64,000 bases of DNA from Clostridia bacterium. GTDB taxonomy: Bacteria > Bacillota > Clostridia > Oscillospirales > Acutalibacteraceae. A program made the translations under genes and the position numbers. Positions 36,204-44,632 of this stretch are shown one piece after another. The notes beneath the pieces are model-generated. The model had not been told where the DNA came from. It was given only the letters and a program-made list of their open reading frames with translations, and ran no database searches. Numbering within the stretch: the first letter of the stretch is position 1; every line of letters begins with the position of its first letter. Where the stretch lies: contig JAFQON010000043.1 in NCBI GenBank assembly GCA_017403185.1, forward strand, positions 1 to 64,000. Reading direction: 5' to 3'.

Positions 36204-36444
36204 TTCTACCTCCTTTCTGCGGGTTTTAGGGGTGCGGGGCTCCGGTGGAGACCTTTGAATGCATTTTGCATTCAAAAGCACCGACCGAGCCGGCAGGCGA
36301 GAAGTCCCTAACGTGCGGATTTGTATGCACAAATCCATTGCTCGCTAAGACTAATGCCACGGACAAAGCCGTGGTTTTGTTTTGCCTTTCGGCGGGTACT
36401 AAATCATAAGCATCAACTCCTTATTTTTTTGATGAAGGGCAAAA
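36204..36444. other. hairpin-rich control region, candidate oriT
   Basis: Upstream of the mobilisation operon. It contains TTTGAATGCA (36254-36263) paired with TGCATTCAAA (36267-36276), the 36-bp inverted repeat with its own inner hairpin (36316-36351), and CCACGG (36357-36362) paired with CCGTGG (36369-36374) before TTTTGTTTTG. Position and hairpins fit an origin of transfer, but there is no relaxase gene to match it with. Confidence 0.45.
36316..36351 (+). repeat. 36-bp inverted repeat, left copy
   Basis: An exact reverse complement of 50856-50891. The inner part, GGATTTGT-ATGC-ACAAATCC, is itself a hairpin. Similarity continues weakly for several bases on both sides. The two copies bracket the entire cargo. 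Confidence 0.92.
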
Positions 36445-36975
36445 CTTCTCTCACTTATTTGGAATTTCAGAGGGTGTTTTGTATAGTCTGTTTTCATAAA
36501 ATTTAAAATTACCCTTCATTATGTTTGCACTGGGAGAGGGCAAATTGGGGTGATTTTTCAGAGAAAATTTAAATATCCCTTCACTTATTTGAACAAGCAC
36601 CCCAAAAATGGACACCCAAAATTCGCTGTTTTTCGGAAAAGTTCAAAAAGTTTTTTGAAAATACCCTCCACTATATATGCACTGGGAGAGGGCAATTTGT
36701 GGGGTGTTTTGCAAAAAAAATTAAAATAGCCTTCACTTATTCCCACCGAGAGAAGACATTTGTACGCCCTAATTCCGAAATATTTACAAAGAATTCAAAA
36801 AGTCCTCTCATTATGTTTGCACTGGGAGAAGCTAAATTCGGCATCATTTCTGAAAGTTTTTTAAAAAAATTTTTTATGACGGCAAAAGTGCCGTCATAAA
36901 CTCAAAATCATTCTGCATTCGCTGTAAGATTACGGCAGATTTGCCGTCACTTTTTTCAACACTCCTCACTTGTTT
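36445..36975 (+). repeat. degenerate ~65-bp interspersed repeats
   Basis: Seven related units begin near 36447, 36513, 36578, 36664, 36730, 36803 and 36963. Each has CCYTCAYTTATTTG or CCCTYCAYTATRTTTG. Three carry GCACTGGGAGA (36527, 36679, 36819), two of these followed by GGGCAA. Spacing is mostly 65-73 bp. The DNA between is AT-rich with A and T tracts. This looks like iterons, a centromere or a remnant array. It is not a CRISPR because the units drift and spacers are not uniform. Confidence 0.7.
36873..36956. terminator. pair of terminator hairpins
   Basis: TTTATGACGGCA (36873-36884) with TGCCGTCATAAA (36889-36900) has a T-run on the minus strand. ACGGCA (36932-36937) with TGCCGT (36942-36947) is followed by six T on the plus strand. 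Both share the sequence TGCCGTCA. Confidence 0.65.
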
Positions 36976-37025
36976 GGAATTAGAAAATACTTTTGTTCAC
37001 CATGATTTCGAAAAAACTTTACGAT

Positions 37026-37057
37026 AAAAAATGCCTTCCCGAAAAATCGGGAAGGCA
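37026..37057 (-). terminator. intrinsic terminator
   Basis: TGCCTTCCCG (37032-37041) with CGGGAAGGCA (37048-37057). The minus strand continues in TTTTTT. It backs up the lipase terminator. Confidence 0.8.
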
Positions 37058-37135
37058 AAAAAGAACCGCACCTTATGTGGGCACGGTTCGTAAAACAGTT
37101 TTCGATAATTCTTATTCCTAAGTCTACAGCGGGTG

Positions 37136-37172
37136 AAAAAAGCAGGCAACATCATTTGAAGATGTTACCTGC
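37136..37172 (-). terminator. terminator of lipase gene
   Basis: GCAGGCAACATC (37142-37153) with GATGTTACCTGC (37161-37172), one mismatch, then TTTTTT on the minus strand. Confidence 0.82.
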
Positions 37173-37180
37173 GTTCTATA

Positions 37181-37879
37181 TTAGAAAACCAATTTTGATG
37201 TTCCGTTTTTTACTCCGAAGCAGTCATACTCTACCCATTCTTCAGCATAGAGATATGAGTCAACATGAGCTCCGCCGGGATTACCGAAGTAACCGCAGCA
37301 TTCATAAGTATAATTCCCCAAAAATGCGTTGGCAACCAGAACGGGGCTGAGATAAGGAACAGCATCTCCGCTGTCTGCCACTCGGTGCAAATCGCCCTCA
37401 CGTTTTCCTGTAATTACAAAAGGTGAACCCATGGTAAGGGTATTTATTATATTATAACGGCTCTTCATTTCTTTATCTGCCGAAAACTGCTGGGCAATCA
37501 TTCCGCCGAGGCTGTGTCCGATAAGAACAACGAAAGATCCCTCGGGAATTTTTGAGATTGCTTCATTTTTTACGGCTTCAAGATAATCGGTGTTAAATGA
37601 AAATCCGCTTTTAAGGCAGTTTTGAGTGCGGTTCAGGTCTTCTTTATTCCAAGTGAAATCAGATCCTCTCAAAGCAATTAAATAAACCTTACCGACATAT
37701 TTTTCTGCAGTATAGAGCGATGCCTTGCGAACAGTAATAACATTCTCGTGCTTTACAATAAAGTTCATTGCGTCGTTTACATTAGCTATAGTATATGAAT
37801 TGCTTGCATAACACGGGAGCCCGCACGATAAAGCTATCAAAACTGCCGAAATAAGAATCAAAAATATTTTCTTTTTCAT
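37181..37879 (-). CDS. secreted class 3-type lipase/esterase
   Basis: A 232-residue alpha/beta hydrolase with a signal peptide (cut near CYA-S). The nucleophile elbow is GHSLGG with S123; D172 (DSGDAVPYL) and H205 (GAHVDSY) complete a plausible triad. TMGSPFV is a lipase_3-like feature. Substrates could be lipids or acyl esters of plant glycosides. I start at the ATG at 37879 after AGGTGAG; a GTG three codons upstream lies inside that site. It follows the lipoprotein gene by 13 bp in the same operon, within the cargo of the element. Confidence 0.8.
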   Translation of the reverse strand: MKKKIFLILISAVLIALSCGLPCYASNSYTIANVNDAMNFIVKHENVITVRKASLYTAEKYVGKVYLIALRGSDFTWNKEDLNRTQNCLKSGFSFNTDYLEAVKNEAISKIPEGSFVVLIGHSLGGMIAQQFSADKEMKSRYNIINTLTMGSPFVITGKREGDLHRVADSGDAVPYLSPVLVANAFLGNYTYECCGYFGNPGGAHVDSYLYAEEWVEYDCFGVKNGTSKLVF

Positions 37880-37892
37880 TTTTCTCACCTGA

Positions 37893-38543
37893 TTATTTTA
37901 TTTTCAAAGTAACTGTTGTTGCTCCGCCCTGTTCAAAGGTTACGGGTATTTCGAAAACACCGTTTTTGCCCGTAAATGTTTTTGAGTGACCTGCGGCAAC
38001 ACCGACATTGCCGTTTTCACTTTGATTTACGGGAGTAAGTGTAAGTTTGTTACCGCTTTCATCGAGCGACCAATGACCGTCTGACCACATTGAGTACTCC
38101 TCGCCGGTTTTTACATAAGTAACATGGAGCTCATAAACCTTACCTTTTTCTCCCCATTCATTGGGAGTGTCAATGTTTTTGAATTCCATATAACATTCAC
38201 CGAGCATTCCTGCCCAGATTTTTGAGTTGCAGTCTGCCCTGTAGAGAGTACCTTTTTTCTCTGCAACAGTTGTGTTTTCGGTTAAAACCTGAAGGCTTGT
38301 TGTTTCGGTTCGTGCTAATGTAGTGCCGTCAACTGTTTCGGGCACATTCACTTGAGTGCTGATATCGGTTGTTGCAGAACTTTCGGAAATGTTTTCGTTT
38401 GTTGCCAAAGTGATTTTCGTTTGCTCTGTCGGTGTTGTGCTGTTAGCAACATTATCGTCCTTTTCAGAACCGCAGGCTGCAAAAGAAACAACTGACATTA
38501 CGCATACAATAATCAAGCAAAGAATTTTAAATGTTTTACTCAT
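37893..38543 (-). CDS. lipoprotein of unknown function
   Basis: 216 residues. The lipobox SFAAC puts the lipid-modified Cys at residue 24. A long Ser/Thr-rich linker (about 30-95) follows, then a compact beta-rich domain (GECYMEFKNIDTPNEWG, DGHWSLDESGNKLTLTP, GVFEIPVTFEQGGATTVTLKI). The domain is not recognised. It is co-transcribed with the lipase downstream and may present or chaperone it at the cell surface. Confidence 0.7.
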   Translation of the reverse strand: MSKTFKILCLIIVCVMSVVSFAACGSEKDDNVANSTTPTEQTKITLATNENISESSATTDISTQVNVPETVDGTTLARTETTSLQVLTENTTVAEKKGTLYRADCNSKIWAGMLGECYMEFKNIDTPNEWGEKGKVYELHVTYVKTGEEYSMWSDGHWSLDESGNKLTLTPVNQSENGNVGVAAGHSKTFTGKNGVFEIPVTFEQGGATTVTLKIK

Positions 38544-38591
38544 GGCAAACGCCTCCTTTTTCTTAATTATATATCCTTACCACAATTTGTA

Positions 38592-38620
38592 TTGCAAAAT
38601 CATCCATATTATTGTAAAAT
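38592..38620 (+). promoter_or_regulatory. promoter of AraC-type regulator
   Basis: TTGCAA (38592-38597), 17 bp, TAAAAT (38615-38620). The motif ATTGTAAAAT at 38611-38620 is the reverse complement of 39872-39881 upstream of the transporter. Confidence 0.6.
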
Positions 38621-38636
38621 TATCTTCGAGGTGACG

Positions 38637-39854
38637 ATGATGAAATCTGATGAATATTGCAAACTGTTTTATGCTTCTCACTATATACCAATTGCATACT
38701 ATGATTCCCGGAGCAACTGTTTTTCTGTCGGCTTTTCGCGAGAAGAAGATCCGTATCTTAAAATAAAAAACGAATTTAAAATGTCAGCCGTACCTTGCGT
38801 GTATGATTCCGGAGATTCGGGCTGTTACGGTTATGTTTCCTGTTCAGACGGGTATTATATCATCGGTCCTGTTTACAGTACTGCAATCAGCGATGCCGCT
38901 GCCCGTGCATTTATACGCATTCATTCCTTAACGAAAACCGACATAGACGAAGCGCTTCAGTTTCTTAACGGTATTCCGAAAATAACATACAATCAATTCA
39001 CTAATCTGCTTGCTTTTCTGCATTATTCACTCAACGGCGAACTTATAAATGTATGCGATATATTTAATTTTGAAAGTGCCGGCAACGAGCATAATATAGC
39101 AAAAAAGCAGATTGAATCTGCCTATCTCGAAAGAGAAGAAAACATTTATCACGGAACATATTTCTTTGAACGCAGAATGCTTGACACGATAGAAAAAGGC
39201 GATTTGCAGGCTGTTGAGAATTTCTTCCTTTCCGCTCTGGATAACGAAAATCTCAGGGAAGGTCAGCTTGCAGACACACCGATACGTCAGGCGAAAAATC
39301 TTCTTATCGGTACCGCAACAATGGTAGGGAAAGAAGCCGCAATTCCTGCAGGAGTAGATATTGAAGAGGTCTATCAGCTTATAGATGCGTATATTCAGGA
39401 GTGCGAGAAGCTGCAAACTATTGAGGCGATAAAATCTTTGCAGTACAATATGATAATTGACTTTACAAAACGAATTGCCAAAAACAAGCTCCCCGATAAT
39501 ATTTCGTCTGATGTAAGACGGTGCATTCAGTTCATTCACAGAAACCTCAATATCACTCTGACTGTAAACGATATAGCAAACCATATAGGAAAAAGCCGTG
39601 CTTATATATGCGACAGATTCAAACGTGAAATGGATATGGGAATAGCAAAATATGTAACAATAGCAAAACTTCGCGAGGCACAGTCGCTGCTTAAGTATAC
39701 GGATAAATCCTTGAGTGAAATCAGCACTTATTTGAGCTTTTCAAGCCAGTCGTATTTTCAGAACACATTCAAAAAATATTACGGCATAACTCCGCTTGAA
39801 TACAGAAACGCATCAGGAACGGAGTTATGCGTTAAATCAAAGCTAAAGAAATAA
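38637..39854 (+). CDS. AraC-family transcriptional regulator
   Basis: A 405-residue regulator. The N-terminal 290 residues form a sensing part without known motif. The C-terminal 100 residues hold the two AraC helix-turn-helices (VNDIANHIGKSRAYICDRFKREM and LSEISTYLSFSSQSYFQNTFKKYYGITPLEYR). I start at 38637 after GAGGTGA. It sits directly upstream of the transporter and five glycoside hydrolases and most likely activates them in response to an imported sugar. ATTACAAT-like motifs before the transporter are candidate binding sites. Confidence 0.92.
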   Translation: MMKSDEYCKLFYASHYIPIAYYDSRSNCFSVGFSREEDPYLKIKNEFKMSAVPCVYDSGDSGCYGYVSCSDGYYIIGPVYSTAISDAAARAFIRIHSLTKTDIDEALQFLNGIPKITYNQFTNLLAFLHYSLNGELINVCDIFNFESAGNEHNIAKKQIESAYLEREENIYHGTYFFERRMLDTIEKGDLQAVENFFLSALDNENLREGQLADTPIRQAKNLLIGTATMVGKEAAIPAGVDIEEVYQLIDAYIQECEKLQTIEAIKSLQYNMIIDFTKRIAKNKLPDNISSDVRRCIQFIHRNLNITLTVNDIANHIGKSRAYICDRFKREMDMGIAKYVTIAKLREAQSLLKYTDKSLSEISTYLSFSSQSYFQNTFKKYYGITPLEYRNASGTELCVKSKLKK

Positions 39855-39918
39855 TTACAATAATTAAGACGATTTTACAATACCTGCTGTTCTGCGAATG
39901 ATATTATATAATTACAAT
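39854..39918 (+). promoter_or_regulatory. candidate AraC sites before glycoside operon
   Basis: ATTACAAT at 39854-39861, ATTTTACAAT at 39872-39881, ATTACAAT at 39911-39918. The middle one is the reverse complement of a motif in the regulator promoter. No strong unaided sigma-A promoter is seen, which suits activation. Confidence 0.45.
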
Positions 39919-39942
39919 ATTAACCTACAGAGGTGAAAAAGT

Positions 39943-41637
39943 ATGAAACAGATACAGCTTCTCCGACATGGCCTTTTTGAAAAGCCGTTTATGGACAGCA
40001 GGATTCACACACAATCCGTTTCAAAGAAAGAAAAAATACTTGGTCACGTTATCGGCCCGCTCGGACTGATTTTCGTTGTAAACACCGTTGCGGCACTTGT
40101 TGAAAAGTTTTTCACCCAGCAGGTCGGCGCAATGTACGGCGTTGATAATATCGAAATGATAAGGATAATGGGCGGCAAATACGAAGTGGTAATGACTCTC
40201 GCCAAAATTCTTGCCGTCGGCACAAGTCTGCTTAACGGATGGCTTTTGCAACACACCAAATCACGTCAGGGCAGAATGCGTCCGTGGCATATTATATTCG
40301 GATTTGTTTCTATAGCAATCGGAAGTCTTATCTTTGCTTTTCCGAACACCACACTCACCGAAAATTATTGGTATTATTTCTTCTTCCTTCTGATTGCGTA
40401 CCATACCGTCGGCTCAACATATTTCTATCTGTTCAGAGATAATATCTGCTCTCTTATCACAAGAAATCCTTACGAGAAAACGCAGATAAGCTTTTTGAGA
40501 AAAATGAGCTGGACCCTGATTTCGGGAATAATCATCGGTATGGTTATCAATATGGTTGTTCTTCCGATGTGGCTTGAAAAGAACATAAGAGGCTATATGG
40601 TCCTTATGGCTGTAATTTCTGCAGTTGCCGTTCCGTTTCTTCTTATGGAATATTACTATACCCGTGAACGCATTATTGAAGACGTTGCAAGCAGAGCAAG
40701 CCTCGGAAGCGAAAACCGTATTCCTCTCGGTGAGCAGATGAAGGCACTTTTCACCAATAAATATTTTGTTATTCTGATAATTATCGCCACGGTTACGGGT
40801 ATTGTTGATAACTTCAAAGGCGGTAATGTTCAGTATTTCTATATCAAATTTCTTCTCGGCGGTGCCGAAAATCCTCTGATGTATACCATTTATCAGGTTG
40901 TAACGGGAATTCCGCTCGGCATCGGTGCGATAGCCATTTACCCCATCGCAAAAAAGGTCGGTATACGCAACCTTACCGTTGCGGGATATGCAATGGTGCT
41001 TGTGGGAAGCATAATCGGCTGGGTATTCCCCGATAAGCTCGTTCCCGCACTTATCAGCGGATTTCTCAGGAATATCGGTTGGATGCCCAACGCATATATT
41101 TTCGCAACATTGCTTTGCTTTGCGTTTGACAGCATTGAATACAAATCAAAGCTTCGTCTGGAAGGCTTGCTTGGTGTGTCCGTAATCACGGCGGCTCAAT
41201 GGCTTATTTACGCACCGTTTGCAGGCGGCTATGAATCATCCATTCTGAAGCTCGGATTCGTTGACGTTGAAGGAATCATTCCTTCTCCTGAAGTTATAAA
41301 ATATATGACCGCCGCATTCTATCTTTTTGATATTATACTTGCTGCAGTTGTTGTTATCCTGCTTCCGTTTGTTGATGTTGAAAAGCAACTGCCGACAATC
41401 AATGCAGAGCTTATCCGCCGCAAAAAAGAGGCTGTTCTTGCAAGAGGCGAAGAATGGATTGATCCCGATGAACTTGAACGTATTGAAAAGGAACAGGCAG
41501 AGGCGGATTTTGAAGAAAACAGAATTCAGGATTTAAAGGCATACTGTCAGAAGAAAAATCTTGATTTTGACACAGAAAATGCAAAATATCTTGAAAAGAA
41601 AATGAAAAAAGAAGCAAAGAAAGTCGCAAAACGATAA
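39943..41637 (+). CDS. GPH-family-like sugar transporter
   Basis: 564 residues, about twelve transmembrane helices. AKILAVGTSLLNGWLLQHTKSRQGRMRPWHI corresponds to the GPH loop (usually D-K-T-R-T-x-x-G-x-x-R-P), diverged from the three other carriers here. The C-terminal 80 residues are a charged coiled coil (RRKKEAVLARGEEWIDPDELERIEKEQAEADFEE). First gene of the AraC-linked operon, so it probably imports the plant glycoside or oligosaccharide that the following intracellular enzymes degrade. Ribosome site AGAGGTG. Confidence 0.85.
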   Translation: MKQIQLLRHGLFEKPFMDSRIHTQSVSKKEKILGHVIGPLGLIFVVNTVAALVEKFFTQQVGAMYGVDNIEMIRIMGGKYEVVMTLAKILAVGTSLLNGWLLQHTKSRQGRMRPWHIIFGFVSIAIGSLIFAFPNTTLTENYWYYFFFLLIAYHTVGSTYFYLFRDNICSLITRNPYEKTQISFLRKMSWTLISGIIIGMVINMVVLPMWLEKNIRGYMVLMAVISAVAVPFLLMEYYYTRERIIEDVASRASLGSENRIPLGEQMKALFTNKYFVILIIIATVTGIVDNFKGGNVQYFYIKFLLGGAENPLMYTIYQVVTGIPLGIGAIAIYPIAKKVGIRNLTVAGYAMVLVGSIIGWVFPDKLVPALISGFLRNIGWMPNAYIFATLLCFAFDSIEYKSKLRLEGLLGVSVITAAQWLIYAPFAGGYESSILKLGFVDVEGIIPSPEVIKYMTAAFYLFDIILAAVVVILLPFVDVEKQLPTINAELIRRKKEAVLARGEEWIDPDELERIEKEQAEADFEENRIQDLKAYCQKKNLDFDTENAKYLEKKMKKEAKKVAKR

Positions 41638-41658
41638 ATAAAACAGTGAGGAACGGAA

Positions 41659-43203
41659 ATGAAAATAAATATCAGCCGTAATTCAAATACAAAACCGACG
41701 AATTTTTCGTGGCAGGCAGGTTTCGGAAACTGTCACGCTTATCTTCTTCACCGTACGGATATCATTGAACATATCAAGCTCGCTCACGACGAACTCGGCA
41801 TCAAATCAATCCGCTGTCACGGTGTGCTTGACGATGATATGCTGACCTATCAGCGTATGGGTGACTGCAGAATGTTCAGAACCGTGCCCGGCAAAAACAA
41901 AATCAAAGAAATAAATTTCCGTCAGATCGGTCATATCTATGACAATCTGCTTTCAGTCGGCGTTAAACCGTTTGTTGAGTTGTCGTTTATGCCTTCCGCT
42001 CTTGCAAGCGGCAAGAAGCTCGGGCTTCGCTATAACCCTAACATAACAATGCCGAAATCCCCGAAACAATGGTCGGAATATATTACGGGTTTTATCTGTT
42101 TCCTGATTGACCGCTATGGCAGGGATGAAGTGGAAAGCTGGTATTTTGAAGTCTGGAACGAACCCGACCTTTCCTGCTTTTTTGCAGGCAGCCGGAAGGA
42201 TTATTTCAAGCTGTACGAAGCCACCGCCAAAGCGGTAAAAAGCGTTGACAGAAATCTGCGTGTGGGCGGACCTTCAACAAGTGCCTGCAAATGGATTCCC
42301 GAGTTTCTTGCGTTCTGCAAAGAGAATGATGTGCCGTGCGATTTTGTGTCCACGCACCATTATCCCGGTGATGCATTCGGCAATTTCATTAATCTTTCCA
42401 ATGTAAAGAAAATGTTTTCCGCATCAAGGAATGCGGTAAAAAACAATAAAAAACTCAGCGAAGCAATGACAGAAATGTTTTTTCTGCCCGATGACTGGAA
42501 ACGGTGGGAAAAAGGCATTTTTAAAAAAATGGATAAGAAAGCAAAAGAGCAGGCAGGAGATTTACCGCTTATAATAACCGAGTGGAATTCAATGGCGGTT
42601 TTCGGTTCGCCTGTTCACGATGAAAAATATTCTGCTGCTTTTGCGGTAAAAACCTGTCTTGACCTTGACGGCAGTGCAGAGGGATATATGTTCTGGTGCT
42701 GCTCCGACTTGTTTGAAGAACAGTTTATGCTTCCCCGACCCTTTGTGGGCAGTTTCGGTGTTGTTTCTTCCGACGGCATTCCCAAGCCTAATTTCTGGGG
42801 CTTTAAAATGCTCAGTCAGCTTTATCCGAACCGCCTTGAGCTTGCTGATACGGGGAATGTTGACTGCGGAGCATTTACCGACAGTAAAAATGTTCAGCTT
42901 GTCATTACGCCGCAGGACGGTGATTACTGCAAAGATGAGCAGATAAAGCTTGACATAACTTTTGATTTTGAGGCTGCCGATGTAACGGTGCAGAAAATTG
43001 ACGATGATAACTGCAATCCTAAGCGTATCTGGAAAGAAATGGGTTCTCCCAATAATCTTACGAAATCGCAGGTTGCCGAAATAAAAGAGAAATCAAGCCT
43101 TCGTGAAGAAAAAATCCCGTTTGCCGTAAGTAACGGAAAAACCGATGTCAAGCTTTCACTTCGTACAAACGATGTTGTTCTGATTACTGTGAGGTCAAAA
43201 TAA
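41659..43203 (+). CDS. GH39 family glycosidase, beta-xylosidase-like
   Basis: A 514-residue intracellular retaining glycosidase, no signal peptide. The TIM barrel has acid/base E168 (EVWNEPD) and nucleophile E308 (IITEWNS). IKSIRCHGVLDDDM and FVSTHHYPGDAFG are GH39 features. A C-terminal beta-sandwich follows. GH39 enzymes mostly remove beta-xylose; some act on other glycosides. The stop TAATG overlaps the next start by one base. Confidence 0.9.
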   Translation: MKINISRNSNTKPTNFSWQAGFGNCHAYLLHRTDIIEHIKLAHDELGIKSIRCHGVLDDDMLTYQRMGDCRMFRTVPGKNKIKEINFRQIGHIYDNLLSVGVKPFVELSFMPSALASGKKLGLRYNPNITMPKSPKQWSEYITGFICFLIDRYGRDEVESWYFEVWNEPDLSCFFAGSRKDYFKLYEATAKAVKSVDRNLRVGGPSTSACKWIPEFLAFCKENDVPCDFVSTHHYPGDAFGNFINLSNVKKMFSASRNAVKNNKKLSEAMTEMFFLPDDWKRWEKGIFKKMDKKAKEQAGDLPLIITEWNSMAVFGSPVHDEKYSAAFAVKTCLDLDGSAEGYMFWCCSDLFEEQFMLPRPFVGSFGVVSSDGIPKPNFWGFKMLSQLYPNRLELADTGNVDCGAFTDSKNVQLVITPQDGDYCKDEQIKLDITFDFEAADVTVQKIDDDNCNPKRIWKEMGSPNNLTKSQVAEIKEKSSLREEKIPFAVSNGKTDVKLSLRTNDVVLITVRSK

Positions 43204-44630
43204 TGGAAGATTATATCTGTAATCCGATTTTTCCGCTCAATGAGTATGTGCCTGACGGAGAACCGCACGTTTTCGGCGACCGTGTCTATCTTTACGGCAG
43301 CCACGATGCTGCAGGGTCCGAACGCTTCTGCGTTGAAAACTATACTATATGGTCTGCGCCTGTTGACAATCTTACCGATTGGACAAACCACGGAATAACC
43401 TACAAAAAAACGCAGGATCCCCGTTCCTCCCCGGTTAAAAGCGTGGATTTCTATGCTCCTGACTGTGTTGTGGGCAATGACGGAAGATATTATCTTTATT
43501 ATTTTTCGGCAGGACCGAATACAACTCCTTTCGGTCCGTTATCTGCGGCAGTCTCCGATTGTCCGTGCGGACCTTTTGAATATCTGGGCGATGTACGATA
43601 TCCCGACGGAAAAACTGTGCTCCGATATCTGACCAACGATCCTGCGGTTCTCAATGACAACGGCAGAATTTATCTTTACTACGGTTGGGGGCTCGGAAGA
43701 GATTTCAGAAGTAAAATCCTTCAGCCTCTTTACCGGTTTGTTCTCAGTAAGCTGACACACAGGTCATATGCAGAGGTAAAAAATACAAAGCCGAGCATTC
43801 TTTCCTGTGCGGTGACAGAGCTTGAGGATGATATGCTTACGGTGAAATATGAGCCGAAAGCAGTTCTTGACAGCAAAACAACCGCCGCAAAAGGAAGTGA
43901 ATTATATAATCATCCATTCTACGAGGCCCCGTCTGTAAGAAAATTCGGCAATCTGTATTATCTTGTCTATTCTTCGGGCGAAAACAACGAGCTTGCTTAT
44001 GCAACCTCTGAATATCCTGACAGAGATTTCAGATATCGGGGTGTTATAGTTTCAAACAGCGACCTCGGTTTCAACGGAAACACTGTACCGAAAAACAATT
44101 CGGGCACAATTCACGGAGGAATTGAGTGCATAAACGATAAATATTATATTTTTTACCACAGATGCACAAACAATACGGATTTTTCAAGACAGGCGTGCGC
44201 CGAGCCGATTGAAATTGCAAGCGACGGCACAATCCGTCAGGTTGAAATTACCACTCAGGGACTGAATGCTAAACCGCTGATGGGAAAAGGAACTTTTCCT
44301 GCATCAATCTGTTGCAATCTGATTACAAAAAAACATATCCGTTTGGGTTTGGGTAATCAGCAGTCTCTTCCGCGAATAACCGAAAAAAATGGAATATCCT
44401 GCCTTGCCGATATAACATCTGGAACAAAAGCGGTATACAAATATTTCGATTTGAGCAATGCTGAGTCAATCACCGTTGAATACAAAGGCGATGCCGAATT
44501 ATCGATAAACGGAAACAAATTGAATGCTGATAATAGCACTTGCTTAAGCGGAAACTGCCGTGATGTTATTACAATAGAGGTTACAAGCGGCAAAGCAGAC
44601 ATACTCTCGTTTACGATTAAGGAGAAATAA
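43203..44630 (+). CDS. GH43 family glycosidase
   Basis: A 475-residue, likely intracellular five-bladed beta-propeller inverting enzyme. Candidate residues are base D18 (VPDGEPHVFGDRVYLYGSHD), pKa-modulator D146 (TNDPAVLN) and acid E241 (FYEAPSVRK). An accessory C-terminal beta domain (about 370-475) resembles a carbohydrate-binding sandwich. Family members act as beta-xylosidases, arabinofuranosidases or galactosidases; I cannot choose. It is coupled to GH39 upstream (1-bp overlap) and GH78 downstream (2 bp). Confidence 0.88.
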   Translation: MEDYICNPIFPLNEYVPDGEPHVFGDRVYLYGSHDAAGSERFCVENYTIWSAPVDNLTDWTNHGITYKKTQDPRSSPVKSVDFYAPDCVVGNDGRYYLYYFSAGPNTTPFGPLSAAVSDCPCGPFEYLGDVRYPDGKTVLRYLTNDPAVLNDNGRIYLYYGWGLGRDFRSKILQPLYRFVLSKLTHRSYAEVKNTKPSILSCAVTELEDDMLTVKYEPKAVLDSKTTAAKGSELYNHPFYEAPSVRKFGNLYYLVYSSGENNELAYATSEYPDRDFRYRGVIVSNSDLGFNGNTVPKNNSGTIHGGIECINDKYYIFYHRCTNNTDFSRQACAEPIEIASDGTIRQVEITTQGLNAKPLMGKGTFPASICCNLITKKHIRLGLGNQQSLPRITEKNGISCLADITSGTKAVYKYFDLSNAESITVEYKGDAELSINGNKLNADNSTCLSGNCRDVITIEVTSGKADILSFTIKEK

Positions 44631-44632
44631 AT

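Noticed and set aside
36445..36975. Possible CRISPR array
   Set aside because: Repeat units are degenerate, spacing is uneven and no cas genes are present.
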